Notes: generated from the letters alone by a model not told the origin. Shown: positions 53,346-62,607, counted from the stretch's first letter. The stretch: DNA of 64,000 nt from an uncultured Chloroflexota bacterium (GCA_937870825.1 CALMZO010000214.1:1-64000); one strand, 5' to 3'. Program-made: numbers and translations.

Positions 53346-53895
53346 TTCGCTGCGTTCGACGCGTTTGCTCGAATGGTGTTTTGGCACGTTTCACCCCGCG
53401 TTCTTGGTGTTGGCTGCGTTCCTTTTGTTGTACGCGACGGGAAACGCGGGCGCTGTGTTGGGTGCGTTGAACACGTTGCTCGGGGTGGGCGTATTCGCGT
53501 TGTTGTGGGCGACAACGTGGTGGAGTACGCAGCGCGCGGTGCGGGGCTTGTACGAAAACGGGCAGTTTTTTATTCCCGCGTTCGGCGACATGTTGTCGGT
53601 GGGCGTGAAATGGGGCGCAGTGAATGGCGCGCTCTTTTTTCTTTTTTTGTTTGGTGGGATTGGATTGTTTGGACTTGCATTCAGCGCGCAGACATCGCAG
53701 TTTGGCGCGGCAGCAGTATTTTTCTTGTTTGCAGGCTGCATTGGCGCAATTTTTGCGCTCATGTTGGGCGCCGTGTTTGGTATTGTGTTTACACTGGTTG
53801 ACGCGGCGCTCGTGGGCTTGGCATTTTTTTTTTATTGGTTATGTGTGCCGCGTGAAACTGTGCCCGCGGACATCGCACAGGAGGTGACGCGATGA
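53338..53895 (+). CDS. Membrane protein, unknown
   Basis: A 185-residue protein with about five hydrophobic segments. The start at 53338 (MVNSLRSTRLLEWCFGTFHP) overlaps the preceding gene by 8 bases. TTWWSTQRAVRGLYENGQFF separates the helices, and the last third is Gly/Phe-rich. No family recognised. It is co-transcribed with the CopD-like gene and ends four bases into a small frameshifted gene. Confidence 0.6.
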   Translation: MVNSLRSTRLLEWCFGTFHPAFLVLAAFLLLYATGNAGAVLGALNTLLGVGVFALLWATTWWSTQRAVRGLYENGQFFIPAFGDMLSVGVKWGAVNGALFFLFLFGGIGLFGLAFSAQTSQFGAAAVFFLFAGCIGAIFALMLGAVFGIVFTLVDAALVGLAFFFYWLCVPRETVPADIAQEVTR

Positions 53896-54120
53896 ACGCG
53901 ATGGCGGTAAGAGAAACCCAATGGTTCGCAATACCAAAAAGATGGGACGCTGCAAAGAGGACCCGCGTCGCGTGGACTGGACCGTTTCGTCATTCGCTTT
54001 GCTGACGCGGAGGGAAAAATCGTTGCGGAAACGAACGCGCGCGGCGACCCCCTTGCGATTCCGGATGCGAATGCGATGTTGGTGGTGGATACGAGCCAAG
54101 TGATTTTGGGGAAACCGTAG
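53892..54120 (+). pseudogene. Small frameshifted gene
   Basis: An ATG at 53892 overlaps the previous stop (ATGA), as expected for a coupled gene, but its frame closes early. From about 53911 another frame stays open to a TAG at 54118-54120. It reads like real protein: LDRFVIRFADAEGKIVAETN, then ARGDPLAIPDANAMLVVDTS. The two frames differ by one base, so a single indel near 53910 would join them into about 75 residues. The family is not recognised. A sequencing error is possible. Confidence 0.4.
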
Positions 54121-54141
54121 GGCGGGCACAAGCCACAGCTC

Positions 54142-54504
54142 CTACGAGTTGCCTAACGCGTGCTGCTCCACAATTGCGCGCGGAATTGGCACCACGAGCA
54201 GTTTTGGAAATTTGTCGCGTGCGACGACATCGCGCGTCGAGTACACCACATTGCCTTGTGCGTCGAACACGTTGACGTACAAATCGGGCAGGGACTCAAT
54301 GCGCCAATCGGGCGCGTCCTCGTCGTCTTTATATTTCTTTTCGTCAAATTCAAAATAGATTTCGCCTTTCGCATCGGTGACTGCCGTGCCGAGCAAATCG
54401 TCCGCGCTTTTCCAATCGCGGTCGTACAAGGAAACTTGTACATTTGGCAAAACGTGTTTGCGATTTTCATCCAACACGAGTTGGACACGCATCATCAATT
54501 TCAT
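54142..54504 (-). CDS. Transthyretin-like/carboxypeptidase-regulatory-like protein
   Basis: A 120-residue beta-rich protein. VQVSLYDRDWKSADDLLGTA, VTDAKGEIYFEFDEKKY and LYVNVFDAQGNVVYSTRDVV follow the pattern of transthyretin-like domains (x-V-x-L-x-D-x-D ... T-D-x-x-G-x-x-x-F). Such domains bind ligands or other proteins; no signal peptide is seen. It follows mutM by 18 bases and is probably co-transcribed with it, with no obvious functional link. Confidence 0.6.
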   Translation of the reverse strand: MKLMMRVQLVLDENRKHVLPNVQVSLYDRDWKSADDLLGTAVTDAKGEIYFEFDEKKYKDDEDAPDWRIESLPDLYVNVFDAQGNVVYSTRDVVARDKFPKLLVVPIPRAIVEQHALGNS

Positions 54505-54522
54505 CGGATTCCGCCTCCATCT

Positions 54523-55350
54523 TTACATCCCTCGAATGAGTCCCCCCGCCTGACAGGTTCGACAAAAATTTGTAATGCGCTGCTGCGCGGTAATTTCCGA
54601 AATCGTTGAACCGCAGCGCGGACACGCCTTGCCTGCGCGCATGTGGACTTGGAAAAAGTCGCGCGGTTTCAGGTGAATGTTTTCGCCCATCGCGGCGCGC
54701 ACCAATTCAATGGACTCGCGCAGCGTGGTTTGAATCGCATCGTATAACCGCTCGATTTCTTCCGCCGTCAATTGTGTGCGTTTGCGGTACGGATGCACCT
54801 GCGCGCGCCACAAAATTTCATCCGCGTACGCGTTGCCGATGCCCGCGAGAAATTCGCCGCGTGTGAGGACGCCTTTGATTTCACCGCGAAACGGTTTCAG
54901 GCGTTCTCGAAATTGTTCGCGCGAAATATCGAACGGTTCGGGACCCATCTCGGCGAAATCGGGAACGCGCTTTATGTCGTCGGTGAGATAGACTTGGCCC
55001 ATCGCCTTGTCGTCAAAGTAACGCAGTTCCGTTTCGTCGGCGAATGTAAAAACGAACGCGGTTTTCTTGTAACGCTTGTCTTGCGTCGTGGCGAGTTGCA
55101 GGCGTCCGGTGAGTTTTGGGTTGATAACGAGTTTCGCGGCATGGTCGAAATCAAAAAGCAAAAATTTTCCGCGCCGCGCAACGTTTTCGATTTTCGCGGC
55201 AGTGAGAGTTTCGACGAAACCGCGCCCCGTCACATCGCGCACGACAATTGCCGCCGTCGGTTGGAGCAATTCGACACGCGTGATTTTTTTGCCGACGACG
55301 CGCGTGTTCAAAACATCGCGCACCACTTCAAGTTCGGGCAGTTCAGGCAC
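54523..55350 (-). CDS. mutM: Formamidopyrimidine-DNA glycosylase
   Basis: A 275-residue base-excision enzyme removing 8-oxoguanine and formamidopyrimidines. The N-terminal catalytic MPELPELEVV (Pro1 after Met removal, Glu2) is intact. The RRGKFLLFDF Lys, GIGNAYADEILWRA, and a C-terminal zinc finger with Cys pairs CPRC and CRTC around QQRITNF are present. GRLQ and the LKPFRGEIKGVLTR region are usual. Length and domains match the family. Confidence 0.96.
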   Translation of the reverse strand: MPELPELEVVRDVLNTRVVGKKITRVELLQPTAAIVVRDVTGRGFVETLTAAKIENVARRGKFLLFDFDHAAKLVINPKLTGRLQLATTQDKRYKKTAFVFTFADETELRYFDDKAMGQVYLTDDIKRVPDFAEMGPEPFDISREQFRERLKPFRGEIKGVLTRGEFLAGIGNAYADEILWRAQVHPYRKRTQLTAEEIERLYDAIQTTLRESIELVRAAMGENIHLKPRDFFQVHMRAGKACPRCGSTISEITAQQRITNFCRTCQAGGLIRGM

Positions 55351-55511
55351 GGCTGTATTTTCAATACAACGCAGAAATGGTCAAGCCGTCGCGCGCGGGA
55401 ATACGCTTTTTTGAAAGGCGTTGGTATGATAGGGGCAACACGAGACCTGCCAAGTTGTTGGTGAGACCGTTCGGTGCGGAAACTTCACAGGTCTTGTCCA
55501 ATAGGAGCTGT

Positions 55512-56666
55512 ATGACACGCGACTTGGATATCGCGCGTTTGTATTTTTTTGTGTGGATTGGCGGACTTGGGTTTTCGTTTCCGTTCGCCAATCTCTTTTT
55601 TCGCCAGCAGGGTTTGAGTGGCACAGAAATCGGTTTGCTGTTGACGTTCGGTTCGATGGCGGGTCTGATTGCTTCGCCGTTGTGGGGACGTTGGAGCGAC
55701 AGCGGCGCGCCGTTGACGCGATTGCTGCAACTCGCATTTCTGGTGACTGCCGCCGGAGTTTTCGCGCAAAGCCAACAAACGCTTTTTATTTGGTTTGCAT
55801 TGACGAACGTGTGGCGCGCGCTCGCGGGCGCGGGGATTGCGCCCTTGTCGGATGCGTTGGCATTGCGAATCAGCGAAGCGCGCCGCGCGGGGTACGGCAG
55901 CATTCGCGTGTGGGGTTCGGCGGGCTGGGCAGTGAGCGTCTTGTTAAGCGGCTGGGTGATTGAACGCACCGCGTTGATTACATCGTTTTACGGCATGGCG
56001 GCGGGCTATGTGTTGGCGGCGCTGCTGTTGTTTTTGATTCCCAAGACGCTTCATGCGTTGCCAAAAGAACGCGTACAAGAAAAAAGCGGACTCGCACACG
56101 CCGCGCGCGAATTGGTAAAAAATCGCGCGCTCTTGGGACTCGCGTTCGCGCTCATTCTGCGCGGCATGTTGAGCGACGGGCATTTGCAATTTGGCAATAT
56201 CTACCTCGAACAACTTGGCGCGAGTACGGCGGTGATTGGGATTGCGAGCATGTTGGCGGCGGCAGTCGAACTGCCGGGATTTTTTGTCGCGGACCGCGTG
56301 GTGAAAAAAATCGGCGCGGAACGCACACTGCTCATTTCTTTTTTGATTACGGGGCTCAAATTTATTTTGGTGCTGGCGTTTCCCGCCGTGTGGTCGGTGT
56401 TGGTGACGCGCGCGGTGGAAGGCGTCGCGTTCAGTTTGTTCACCATCGGTCTGTTGAAATATGTGTTGGAACGCGCGCCGCAATCGCAAACGGCGACGAT
56501 GCTCGCGTTTTTTACGGTCACACTCACCGCGTTGATTCAAATTCTCGGCGCGCCGATTGGGGGAATTGTGTTTGATGTCGTCGGCGCGTATTGGCTGTAC
56601 GCGTTGACGCTCGTGGGAAATGTCGCGGCGGGCGCGATTTTATTTGGATTTCGCGCGCGCCATTGA
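55512..56666 (+). CDS. MFS transporter (LacY-like/PPP subfamily)
   Basis: A 384-residue protein with twelve membrane helices. The start at 55512 has AGGAG upstream; the frame before it is spacer repeat. GLLLTFGSMAGLIASPLWGR followed by WSD is the loop 2-3 motif of the major facilitator superfamily, and a related GFFVADRVVKKIGAERTL occurs in the second half. RAGYGSIRVWGSAGWAVSVL matches the 3-phenylpropionate/nucleoside-permease group. Substrate unknown. Confidence 0.85.
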   Translation: MTRDLDIARLYFFVWIGGLGFSFPFANLFFRQQGLSGTEIGLLLTFGSMAGLIASPLWGRWSDSGAPLTRLLQLAFLVTAAGVFAQSQQTLFIWFALTNVWRALAGAGIAPLSDALALRISEARRAGYGSIRVWGSAGWAVSVLLSGWVIERTALITSFYGMAAGYVLAALLLFLIPKTLHALPKERVQEKSGLAHAARELVKNRALLGLAFALILRGMLSDGHLQFGNIYLEQLGASTAVIGIASMLAAAVELPGFFVADRVVKKIGAERTLLISFLITGLKFILVLAFPAVWSVLVTRAVEGVAFSLFTIGLLKYVLERAPQSQTATMLAFFTVTLTALIQILGAPIGGIVFDVVGAYWLYALTLVGNVAAGAILFGFRARH

Positions 56667-56702
56667 CGCTCAATTTGTTCTCGTGCTTGTTTCGCAAATA
56701 TC

Positions 56703-56733
56703 AAAAAAAGAGACCGCTCTCCGGAGCGGTCTC
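56703..56733 (-). terminator. Intrinsic terminator for the DUF4058 gene
   Basis: GAGACCGCTC (56710-56719) pairs with GAGCGGTCTC (56724-56733). On the minus strand it is followed by seven T (56703-56709), just after the stop at 56739. Confidence 0.85.
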
Positions 56734-56738
56734 GATAT

Positions 56739-57521
56739 TTATCGCGCGAATTTTTCTTGTAATAATTGTTCCGCCCACGCGGCATCAGAGATATCCAATT
56801 CGGGATTTGGGGGTTTGGCATAATCAACGCTCAAATCATAACGCGCATCCGTGTAAATTGTAGTGAAAACGGTTTGGAGGTCTAATGAGACATCTGAATC
56901 GGGTTCGCGAAGTGGCACAGTGACGATGGGCAACGACGCGCGCACTGATATGGGACAAACTGCTACGCGTGTTCGTTGTTGGGCGCGCGTGAGCAACACA
57001 TAATACGCAGCGCTGGGAGCATTGGTCAGAGCAATGGGACGTCGCCCGCGACGAAGTAAATCTATTTCCAAAAGATGGGCGCGCGCTTGCAACACCTGAA
57101 TTCGTTTGGATTGATATTCATTCCTACCTTCACCGCGTTTGTTTGTCGGCGAAAGAATCTCGATGCTTGTAATGAGCGTGCCACCCGCAACGTCACGAAT
57201 TTCAATCGAGGGAATTTCAGATTCAAAGAGCAACGGTTGTGAAAGAAGCAATGGCGCGCTCGCGGTTAGCCCCGTTGTCTGCGGAGGAGATAGCAGCGGC
57301 GCGTTGGTACTCTCGTACAATTGCACATCGGGCATTATCACACCGACCGACTCGCCTGTTTCGAGTTCATCAATGACAGTACGCGTAACAACGCGTGCAA
57401 CGTAATCGGGAACGATAATTCGATTCAACGTACGGCTAATTTCCGCTGCAAGGTGAAGATGGACATCGGGCCACAGATGTCCTTCGAGAGACGGGTCCAT
57501 TCCGGGAAAAGGCGATGGCAT
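56739..57521 (-). CDS. DUF4058 family protein
   Basis: A 260-residue protein starting MPSPFPGMDPSLEGHLWPDV, the invariant opening of DUF4058 proteins. VHLHLAAEISRTLNRIIVPD, SIEIRDVAGGTLITSIEILS followed by PTNKRGEGRNEY, and LLRRGRRPIAL are conserved in the family. The central acidic/basic residues resemble PD-(D/E)XK-like or Uma2-like folds, but this is speculation. The function is unknown; the family is abundant in cyanobacteria, Chloroflexota and planctomycetes. It has its own terminator. Confidence 0.87.
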   Translation of the reverse strand: MPSPFPGMDPSLEGHLWPDVHLHLAAEISRTLNRIIVPDYVARVVTRTVIDELETGESVGVIMPDVQLYESTNAPLLSPPQTTGLTASAPLLLSQPLLFESEIPSIEIRDVAGGTLITSIEILSPTNKRGEGRNEYQSKRIQVLQARAHLLEIDLLRRGRRPIALTNAPSAAYYVLLTRAQQRTRVAVCPISVRASLPIVTVPLREPDSDVSLDLQTVFTTIYTDARYDLSVDYAKPPNPELDISDAAWAEQLLQEKFAR

Positions 57522-57551
57522 TCGTCCTCCTTTGTGCGAGCGCGCTTTATC

Positions 57552-58508
57552 TTACACCGATTCCGCCATCGCACGCGCAGCAACACCGGGTTCGCGCGCG
57601 GTCTCTGGTTCCGGCGCCAGCACGGACGCCGCGTACAACACCAACACAATCCACAACACATCCGCCAACAACAAGTGGACAATTTGCATCCATGTCGGCG
57701 CGAGCAATATGACGTTGATGCCGCCCGCAAGAATTTGGGCGACGACGAGAAGACGAAGCGTCAGCGCAAACTTGCGCGTCGCGCTGCCTGCTTCACCATT
57801 GAGCATCACCGTCAAATAAAGCAAATACATTCCAACAAAAACCGCGATGAGCGGATGCACCACGCGCAGCTGCACGAGAAAATGCGCGGCGGGATTCACA
57901 TCTTGCGCGATGCCTTCCGCAAGCGACGACGCGGGAAACAATGTATCGCCCAACGCGGTCAACGCGCCCGCCGCGCCCGTTACAATCAATCCCAACAATC
58001 CGAGCGACATCGCGAACGTTTGCATCGGACGCGCGCGCAAATTTATCGCTTTCCCGCCGGATGCCCACCACGCGGTCAGCGTCAACGCGGCGAGAAGCAA
58101 AAAGGTATTGACGAGATGCGCCGCAATCGTGTACACACGCGCCACCGATTTATCCATGCCCACCCAGCCAAACAACACAAGCGCCGCGCCAATCAACGCT
58201 TCGATAATGATAAAAATTGCTGAAGCGAGCGCGCCGTACCGCACATTTCCCCACGGATACGCGCGGAACGCCCAAAGCAACATGCCGAGTACGAGCAACA
58301 ACGCAACGCCCGACATGCCGCGATGTGTAAATTCAATCGCGCGTTCGAGAGAGGGATTGAGCGGAAGGACTTGCCCGTCGCACAGGGGCCAATGGCTGCC
58401 GCAGCCCGCGCCCGAACCGCTCGCGCGCACGAACGCGCCCCACAGAATAACGAGAATGTTGTATCCCACCACGAACCACGCGAATTTTGCAAAACGATTC
58501 AGTGTCAT
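57552..58508 (-). CDS. ctaA: Heme A synthase (CtaA/Cox15)
   Basis: A 318-residue eight-helix membrane enzyme oxidising heme O to heme A for cytochrome oxidase. The start at 58508 (MTLNRFAKFAWFVVGYNILV) has GAGGT upstream. Four conserved His are seen in EFTHRGMSG, TIAAHLVNTFLLL, LRVVHPLIAVFVG and MQIVHLLLADVLW, two in each half. GCGSHWPLCDGQVLP carries the loop Cys pair of Bacillus-type enzymes. It implies an aerobic heme-A oxidase elsewhere in the genome. Confidence 0.93.
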   Translation of the reverse strand: MTLNRFAKFAWFVVGYNILVILWGAFVRASGSGAGCGSHWPLCDGQVLPLNPSLERAIEFTHRGMSGVALLLVLGMLLWAFRAYPWGNVRYGALASAIFIIIEALIGAALVLFGWVGMDKSVARVYTIAAHLVNTFLLLAALTLTAWWASGGKAINLRARPMQTFAMSLGLLGLIVTGAAGALTALGDTLFPASSLAEGIAQDVNPAAHFLVQLRVVHPLIAVFVGMYLLYLTVMLNGEAGSATRKFALTLRLLVVAQILAGGINVILLAPTWMQIVHLLLADVLWIVLVLYAASVLAPEPETAREPGVAARAMAESV

Positions 58509-58553
58509 GCTTACCTCTACATGTTGGTACGATGTCTCTGCCCGCATTGCGCG

Positions 58554-58562
58554 ATTATAACA
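58554..58562 (-). promoter_or_regulatory. Extended -10 promoter of ctaA
   Basis: On the minus strand TGT-TATAAT forms an extended -10 element about 46 bases before the ctaA start. No clear -35 is needed for this type. The divergent cyclase gene lies about 200 bases to the right; a perfect 11-bp hairpin (ATTTTGCGTTC/GAACGCAAAAT, 58641-58667) lies in its leader. Confidence 0.55.
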
Positions 58563-58754
58563 CGCTAACATGCGCCATGCAGGGCATTTGACAAATTTCG
58601 GCGCGCGTGAAAAAATAGGCGCCATTACATTTTGATTACCATTTTGCGTTCGTGCTGAACGCAAAATACCTCGCCTCGATTCGCTTCGCCGCCCTCGAAT
58701 GCAACGCCCATCCGGTGCGTTGCGCCCGGCACCAATTCGGCATTTCGGAGTTCT

Positions 58755-60314
58755 ATGGATTCAGTAAACGGTGTTCCACCCAGCGGGATCGTCACATTTC
58801 TCTTTACCGATATTGAAGGCAGCACCGCGCTGTGGGAAAAAATGCCCGAAGCCATGAAGCGCGCACTCGCCCAGCACGACCAAATTTTGCATCTCGCGAT
58901 TGCCAAGCATAACGGTTACGCGTTCAAACAAATCGGCGATGCCTTTCAAGCCGCGTTCGTCGCACCGTCCGACGCGTTAAATACCGCGATTGATGCCCAA
59001 CGCGCCTTGCGCGACGCGACCTGGGGCGAAACGGGCGCGCTGCGCGTCCGCATGGGCATTCACACCGGACCCGAAGAGTGGCTCGGCACCGATTACGCGG
59101 TGAGTCACACGCTGAACCGCGTGGCGCGCATCATGTCGGCGGGACACGGCGGCGAAATTTTGGTGTCAAGCGAGACGGTTGAAAATGTGAACGGCACGAT
59201 GCCGCAGGACGCGAATTTGCGCGACTTGGGCAAACATCGGCTCAAAGGGCTGAAAATTCCCGAACATATTTTTCAACTCGTCGTTCCTGATTTGCCAGCC
59301 GAATTTCCGCCGCTGAATGTCTTGGATTCGTACAACGCGCATTTTGAAACCGTCGCGCGCAACCTTGCTGAAAATCGCGTCGTGCCGTTTTTAGGCGGCA
59401 CTGTGAATTTGGTCGGACGCCCAACCGACAGACCGTGGCGCTTTGGCGAATCGGATTTTTTGCCCGTCGGTGTGGAACTTGCCGAACATCTCGCGCGCCT
59501 CTTTGATTATCCTGCGAATGAACCGCGTGACCTCGTGCGCGTTTCGCAATTCGCTGCCGTGAAAGCGGGCATCGGTCCCCTGTACGACGAACTGCGCAAA
59601 GTGTTCAAAGCCGAATATCCGCCGACGCCGCTGCACATGTTTTTTGCAATGCTGCCGCGTCTTTTGCGCGAGCGCGGTTTTCCGCCCGAACTGATGGTTG
59701 TAACCACGAATTACGATGACGCCTTGGAACGCGCGTTTCGCGCAATGAACGAACCGTTTGATTTGGTCACGTACATTGCCGAAGGCGATGCGCGCGGAAA
59801 ATTTATGCACACGTCCCCTGACGGCAAAGCGCGCCCGATTGACAAACCAAACAAGTATCTTGGACTGAATCCCGAAGAACGCACGACCATTCTAAAAATT
59901 CACGGCGTCGTGGACCGCAACAATCGCGCGCGCGACAGTTACGTCATCACCGAAGACCATTACATTGATTATCTCGCGCACAAAGACATTGCCCAACAAT
60001 TGCCCGCGCAACTTTTGGAGCGCATGAGCTGGAGTCACTTTTTATTTCTGGGCTACAGCTTGCGCGACTGGAATTTGCGCGTGATTTTGCATCGCATCTG
60101 GGGCGAACAAAAATTTAAATACAAAGCGTGGGCGGTGTCCGATACGAATGTGTTGGGCGAAAAGCCGCAGCCGCTCGAACAAGAATTTTGGCGACTGCGC
60201 GATGTGGACATTATCAAAATGCCGCTCGACGATTACGTCGAATCCTTGCAAGAACGTGTCGAGCATTTAACGCAGGGCATTGCCGTGAGCTCACCTGAAC
60301 GGGGGGGGGAATAG
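58755..60314 (+). CDS. Class III nucleotide cyclase fused to SIR2-like domain
   Basis: A 519-residue two-domain protein. Residues 10-175 are a class III cyclase: TFLFTDIEGSTALW with metal Asp19, FKQIGDAFQAAF with Asp62, and LNRVARIMSAGHGGEILVSS with transition-state Asn121 and Arg125. It should make cAMP or cGMP; specificity is not clear. Residues about 205-480 are SIR2-like: VVPFLGG, VVTTNYDDALERAF (Asn319), ILKIHGVVD (His383), FLFLGYSLRDWNLRVIL. The catalytic Asn and His of NAD-hydrolysing SIR2-like proteins are retained. The last codons lie in a run of nine G; the stop is one base before the STAND gene. The cyclase-SIR2 fusion is unusual and suggests NAD- or infection-linked signalling. 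Confidence 0.87.
   Translation: MDSVNGVPPSGIVTFLFTDIEGSTALWEKMPEAMKRALAQHDQILHLAIAKHNGYAFKQIGDAFQAAFVAPSDALNTAIDAQRALRDATWGETGALRVRMGIHTGPEEWLGTDYAVSHTLNRVARIMSAGHGGEILVSSETVENVNGTMPQDANLRDLGKHRLKGLKIPEHIFQLVVPDLPAEFPPLNVLDSYNAHFETVARNLAENRVVPFLGGTVNLVGRPTDRPWRFGESDFLPVGVELAEHLARLFDYPANEPRDLVRVSQFAAVKAGIGPLYDELRKVFKAEYPPTPLHMFFAMLPRLLRERGFPPELMVVTTNYDDALERAFRAMNEPFDLVTYIAEGDARGKFMHTSPDGKARPIDKPNKYLGLNPEERTTILKIHGVVDRNNRARDSYVITEDHYIDYLAHKDIAQQLPAQLLERMSWSHFLFLGYSLRDWNLRVILHRIWGEQKFKYKAWAVSDTNVLGEKPQPLEQEFWRLRDVDIIKMPLDDYVESLQERVEHLTQGIAVSSPERGGE
60301..60309 (+). repeat. G9 tract at the cyclase-STAND junction
   Basis: Nine consecutive G encode Arg-Gly-Gly-Glu just before the TAG at 60312. 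The next gene begins at 60316 in the adjacent frame. With eight G, the reading frame passes the stop and runs into the ATG of the STAND gene in frame, giving a single polypeptide of about 1,280 residues. Confidence 0.85.
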
Positions 60315-60315
60315 A

Positions 60316-62607
60316 ATGAGTTCTCCTCCCAACGGCGCAGGAAACATGGACACGCGCAAAATTCCGCCCGCGCCGTACAAAGGTCTCGTCCCGTACACCG
60401 ACGACGATGCCGCGCTCTTTTTTGGACGCGATGCGGAACGCTCCATCATCGTCGCGAATCTGCGCTCATCGCGTTTTACGTTGTTGTACGGACCAAGCGG
60501 CGTCGGCAAAAGTTCCGTCGTCGGCGCGGGGGTCGTGCATTTTCTTCGCCAACGCGCAAAACAAAACATCGCCAAACGCGGCACGCCGGAATTCGCGGTG
60601 ATTTATTTCAATCAGTGGCGCGATGACCCGGTGGTTGGACTCGTACGCACGGTGCGCGAAGAAGTTGAAAAACTTGTAGGCAAGACGTTTGACGACCCGC
60701 AGACAACGCGTTTCAAAACCCTCGACGAACAACTAAAAATGTGGGCAGAGCGCGTCGGCGGCGACTTGCTCATCCTCCTCGACCAATTCGAAGATTATTT
60801 TTTGTATCATGCGAACGAAGACGGACCCGGCACATTCGTCGAAGAATTTCCGCGCGTCGTAACGGACAAGGATGCGCGCGTCAATTTTGTCGTTTCCATT
60901 CGCGAAGACGCGGTTGCCAAGCTCGACCGCTTTGAAGGGCGCATTCCCACACTCTTTGACAATTACATTCGCGTGGACCATCTCGACCGCAGTGCCGCGT
61001 GCGACGCGATTATCAAACCCATCGAACAGTACAACAAAGCGATAGGCGACCCCGCGCTGAAAGTGAGCATCGAACCCGCGTTGGTGGATGCGGTCCTCGA
61101 CCAGGTCAAAACCGGACGCGTCTCGCTGACCGAAACGGGACTCGGCGCGATCAAAAACGAACACAGTGAGAATGGACACGAATCGAATGTCGAACGCATC
61201 GAAACGCCGTTTTTGCAATTGGTGATGACGCGGTTGTGGGATGAAGAATTACGCGGTGGTTCGCATGTGTTGCGTTCGGAAACGCTGAATCGGTTGGGCG
61301 GCGCGGAACGCATTGTGCGTACCCATTTGGACAAAACGCTCGGCGGTTTGCCTGCCGTGGAACGGCAAGCCGCCGCAGGAATGTTTCACTATCTCGTCAC
61401 GCCGTCGGGCACAAAAATCGCGCACACCGCGCGCGACCTCGCAGAATATACGCGCACGAATGAAAAGCAGCTCGTCCCCGTTTTGGAAAAAATGTCCGCG
61501 TCCGGCATTCGCATTTTGCGTCCCGTCGCCCCCCCCCCCGACCAACTGGACGCGCCGACGCGGTACGAAATTTTCCATGATGTGCTTGCGCCCGCGATGC
61601 TCGATTGGCGGCGCCGCTATTTGCAGCAGCGGCGCACGCGGTTAATTGGGTTTGGAGTGGGCGCGGCGGCGTTCGCGGTCTTGTTGATTATCGGCGCGTT
61701 ATGGTTCAACTTGCAGCGCAGTCAACAGCAATTGACGCAAAAAGCGCAAGAGGCAGAAAATTTATCGCAAGCCATTTTGTCCGCGCCCCAGCCGACAGGT
61801 TCCGTAACGCTGCCGCCAACGCTCGTCGCGATTCGTGAAACGGCGGCGGCAGTAGGAACCAGTGCGGCGGCGGTCACTTGTCAGGGCGCGCCGGACATTG
61901 CCTTCAGCGTTTCCAAAAATAATATCGCGCCGCGTGACCCGGTCATTTTGCAGTGGGGCAGAACGCAGCGCGTAACGGGCGTGACGATTGAACCCGGTTT
62001 GGGCAAGGTGAATGTGGAAGGTTCGCATGCTGTTCAGCCGTTGCAGACGACGACGTACACCTTGACGGCAGAGGGATGTGGCGGCAAGATTACGCGTCAA
62101 GTGACCATTAACGTCATTCCGGCAACGGGAACTTTGACTGCGATTCCAGCGACGGCGACGAACGTGCCTCCTACTGCGACATTGCCGCCTCCCACCGCGA
62201 CGCGTGTGCCGTTCACACCAACGACGGCGGCATCTCCGACGTTGAACGTGCCGCCGGGAGTGTATGTGACACGACTGCGCGTCGAACCTGCTGCTCCGCG
62301 TTCAGGTGACGAAATCACGTTCTCTGCGACAATTCTGAATACGATTGGTTCAACGCAAGAGTATGATTATTGTGTCGAGCTCTTCAAGCCGGAGAATGTG
62401 GGACGTTCCGTCGGCATCACAACGTGCCGCCAGCAAAAAATCGAACCGGGCGAAAGTGTAATCACGGCGACGGGGTGGAATGTGCGCGAGGGCGCATGTA
62501 CGCAGTATCTCGCGCGTCCGATTTGGCAAGACGGCGCAAAAGCGCGCACGGCGTTTTTGTCAACGGATGGGAATATCCCATGGCTGCCGTTTGATGTGTG
62601 TCCGTAA
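60316..62607 (+). CDS. Membrane-anchored nSTAND-type NTPase with extracellular domains
   Basis: A 763-residue protein. PYKGLVPYTDDDAALFFGRD opens the nSTAND1-type NTPase; Walker A is GPSGVGKSS (Lys65) and Walker B LLILLDQFED (Asp156). A helical winged region follows (to about 435; YEIFHDVLAPAMLDWRRRYL is the usual closing motif). One membrane helix spans about 443-466. Outside lie an Ig-like domain (about 500-605), a Thr/Pro linker and a CARDB-like domain (about 650-763). Eleven C (61529-61539) encode APPP before the membrane helix, a slippage-prone tract. It lies one base behind the cyclase-SIR2 gene and probably controls it (inference). Confidence 0.87.
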   Translation: MSSPPNGAGNMDTRKIPPAPYKGLVPYTDDDAALFFGRDAERSIIVANLRSSRFTLLYGPSGVGKSSVVGAGVVHFLRQRAKQNIAKRGTPEFAVIYFNQWRDDPVVGLVRTVREEVEKLVGKTFDDPQTTRFKTLDEQLKMWAERVGGDLLILLDQFEDYFLYHANEDGPGTFVEEFPRVVTDKDARVNFVVSIREDAVAKLDRFEGRIPTLFDNYIRVDHLDRSAACDAIIKPIEQYNKAIGDPALKVSIEPALVDAVLDQVKTGRVSLTETGLGAIKNEHSENGHESNVERIETPFLQLVMTRLWDEELRGGSHVLRSETLNRLGGAERIVRTHLDKTLGGLPAVERQAAAGMFHYLVTPSGTKIAHTARDLAEYTRTNEKQLVPVLEKMSASGIRILRPVAPPPDQLDAPTRYEIFHDVLAPAMLDWRRRYLQQRRTRLIGFGVGAAAFAVLLIIGALWFNLQRSQQQLTQKAQEAENLSQAILSAPQPTGSVTLPPTLVAIRETAAAVGTSAAAVTCQGAPDIAFSVSKNNIAPRDPVILQWGRTQRVTGVTIEPGLGKVNVEGSHAVQPLQTTTYTLTAEGCGGKITRQVTINVIPATGTLTAIPATATNVPPTATLPPPTATRVPFTPTTAASPTLNVPPGVYVTRLRVEPAAPRSGDEITFSATILNTIGSTQEYDYCVELFKPENVGRSVGITTCRQQKIEPGESVITATGWNVREGACTQYLARPIWQDGAKARTAFLSTDGNIPWLPFDVCP

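Noticed and set aside
58755-62607. Cyclase-SIR2/STAND as a known Thoeris, CBASS or Pycsar system
   Set aside because: No TIR domain, no CD-NTase and no typical Pycsar effector with TIR or membrane-pore domain next to the cyclase; the architecture differs from all three as I know them.
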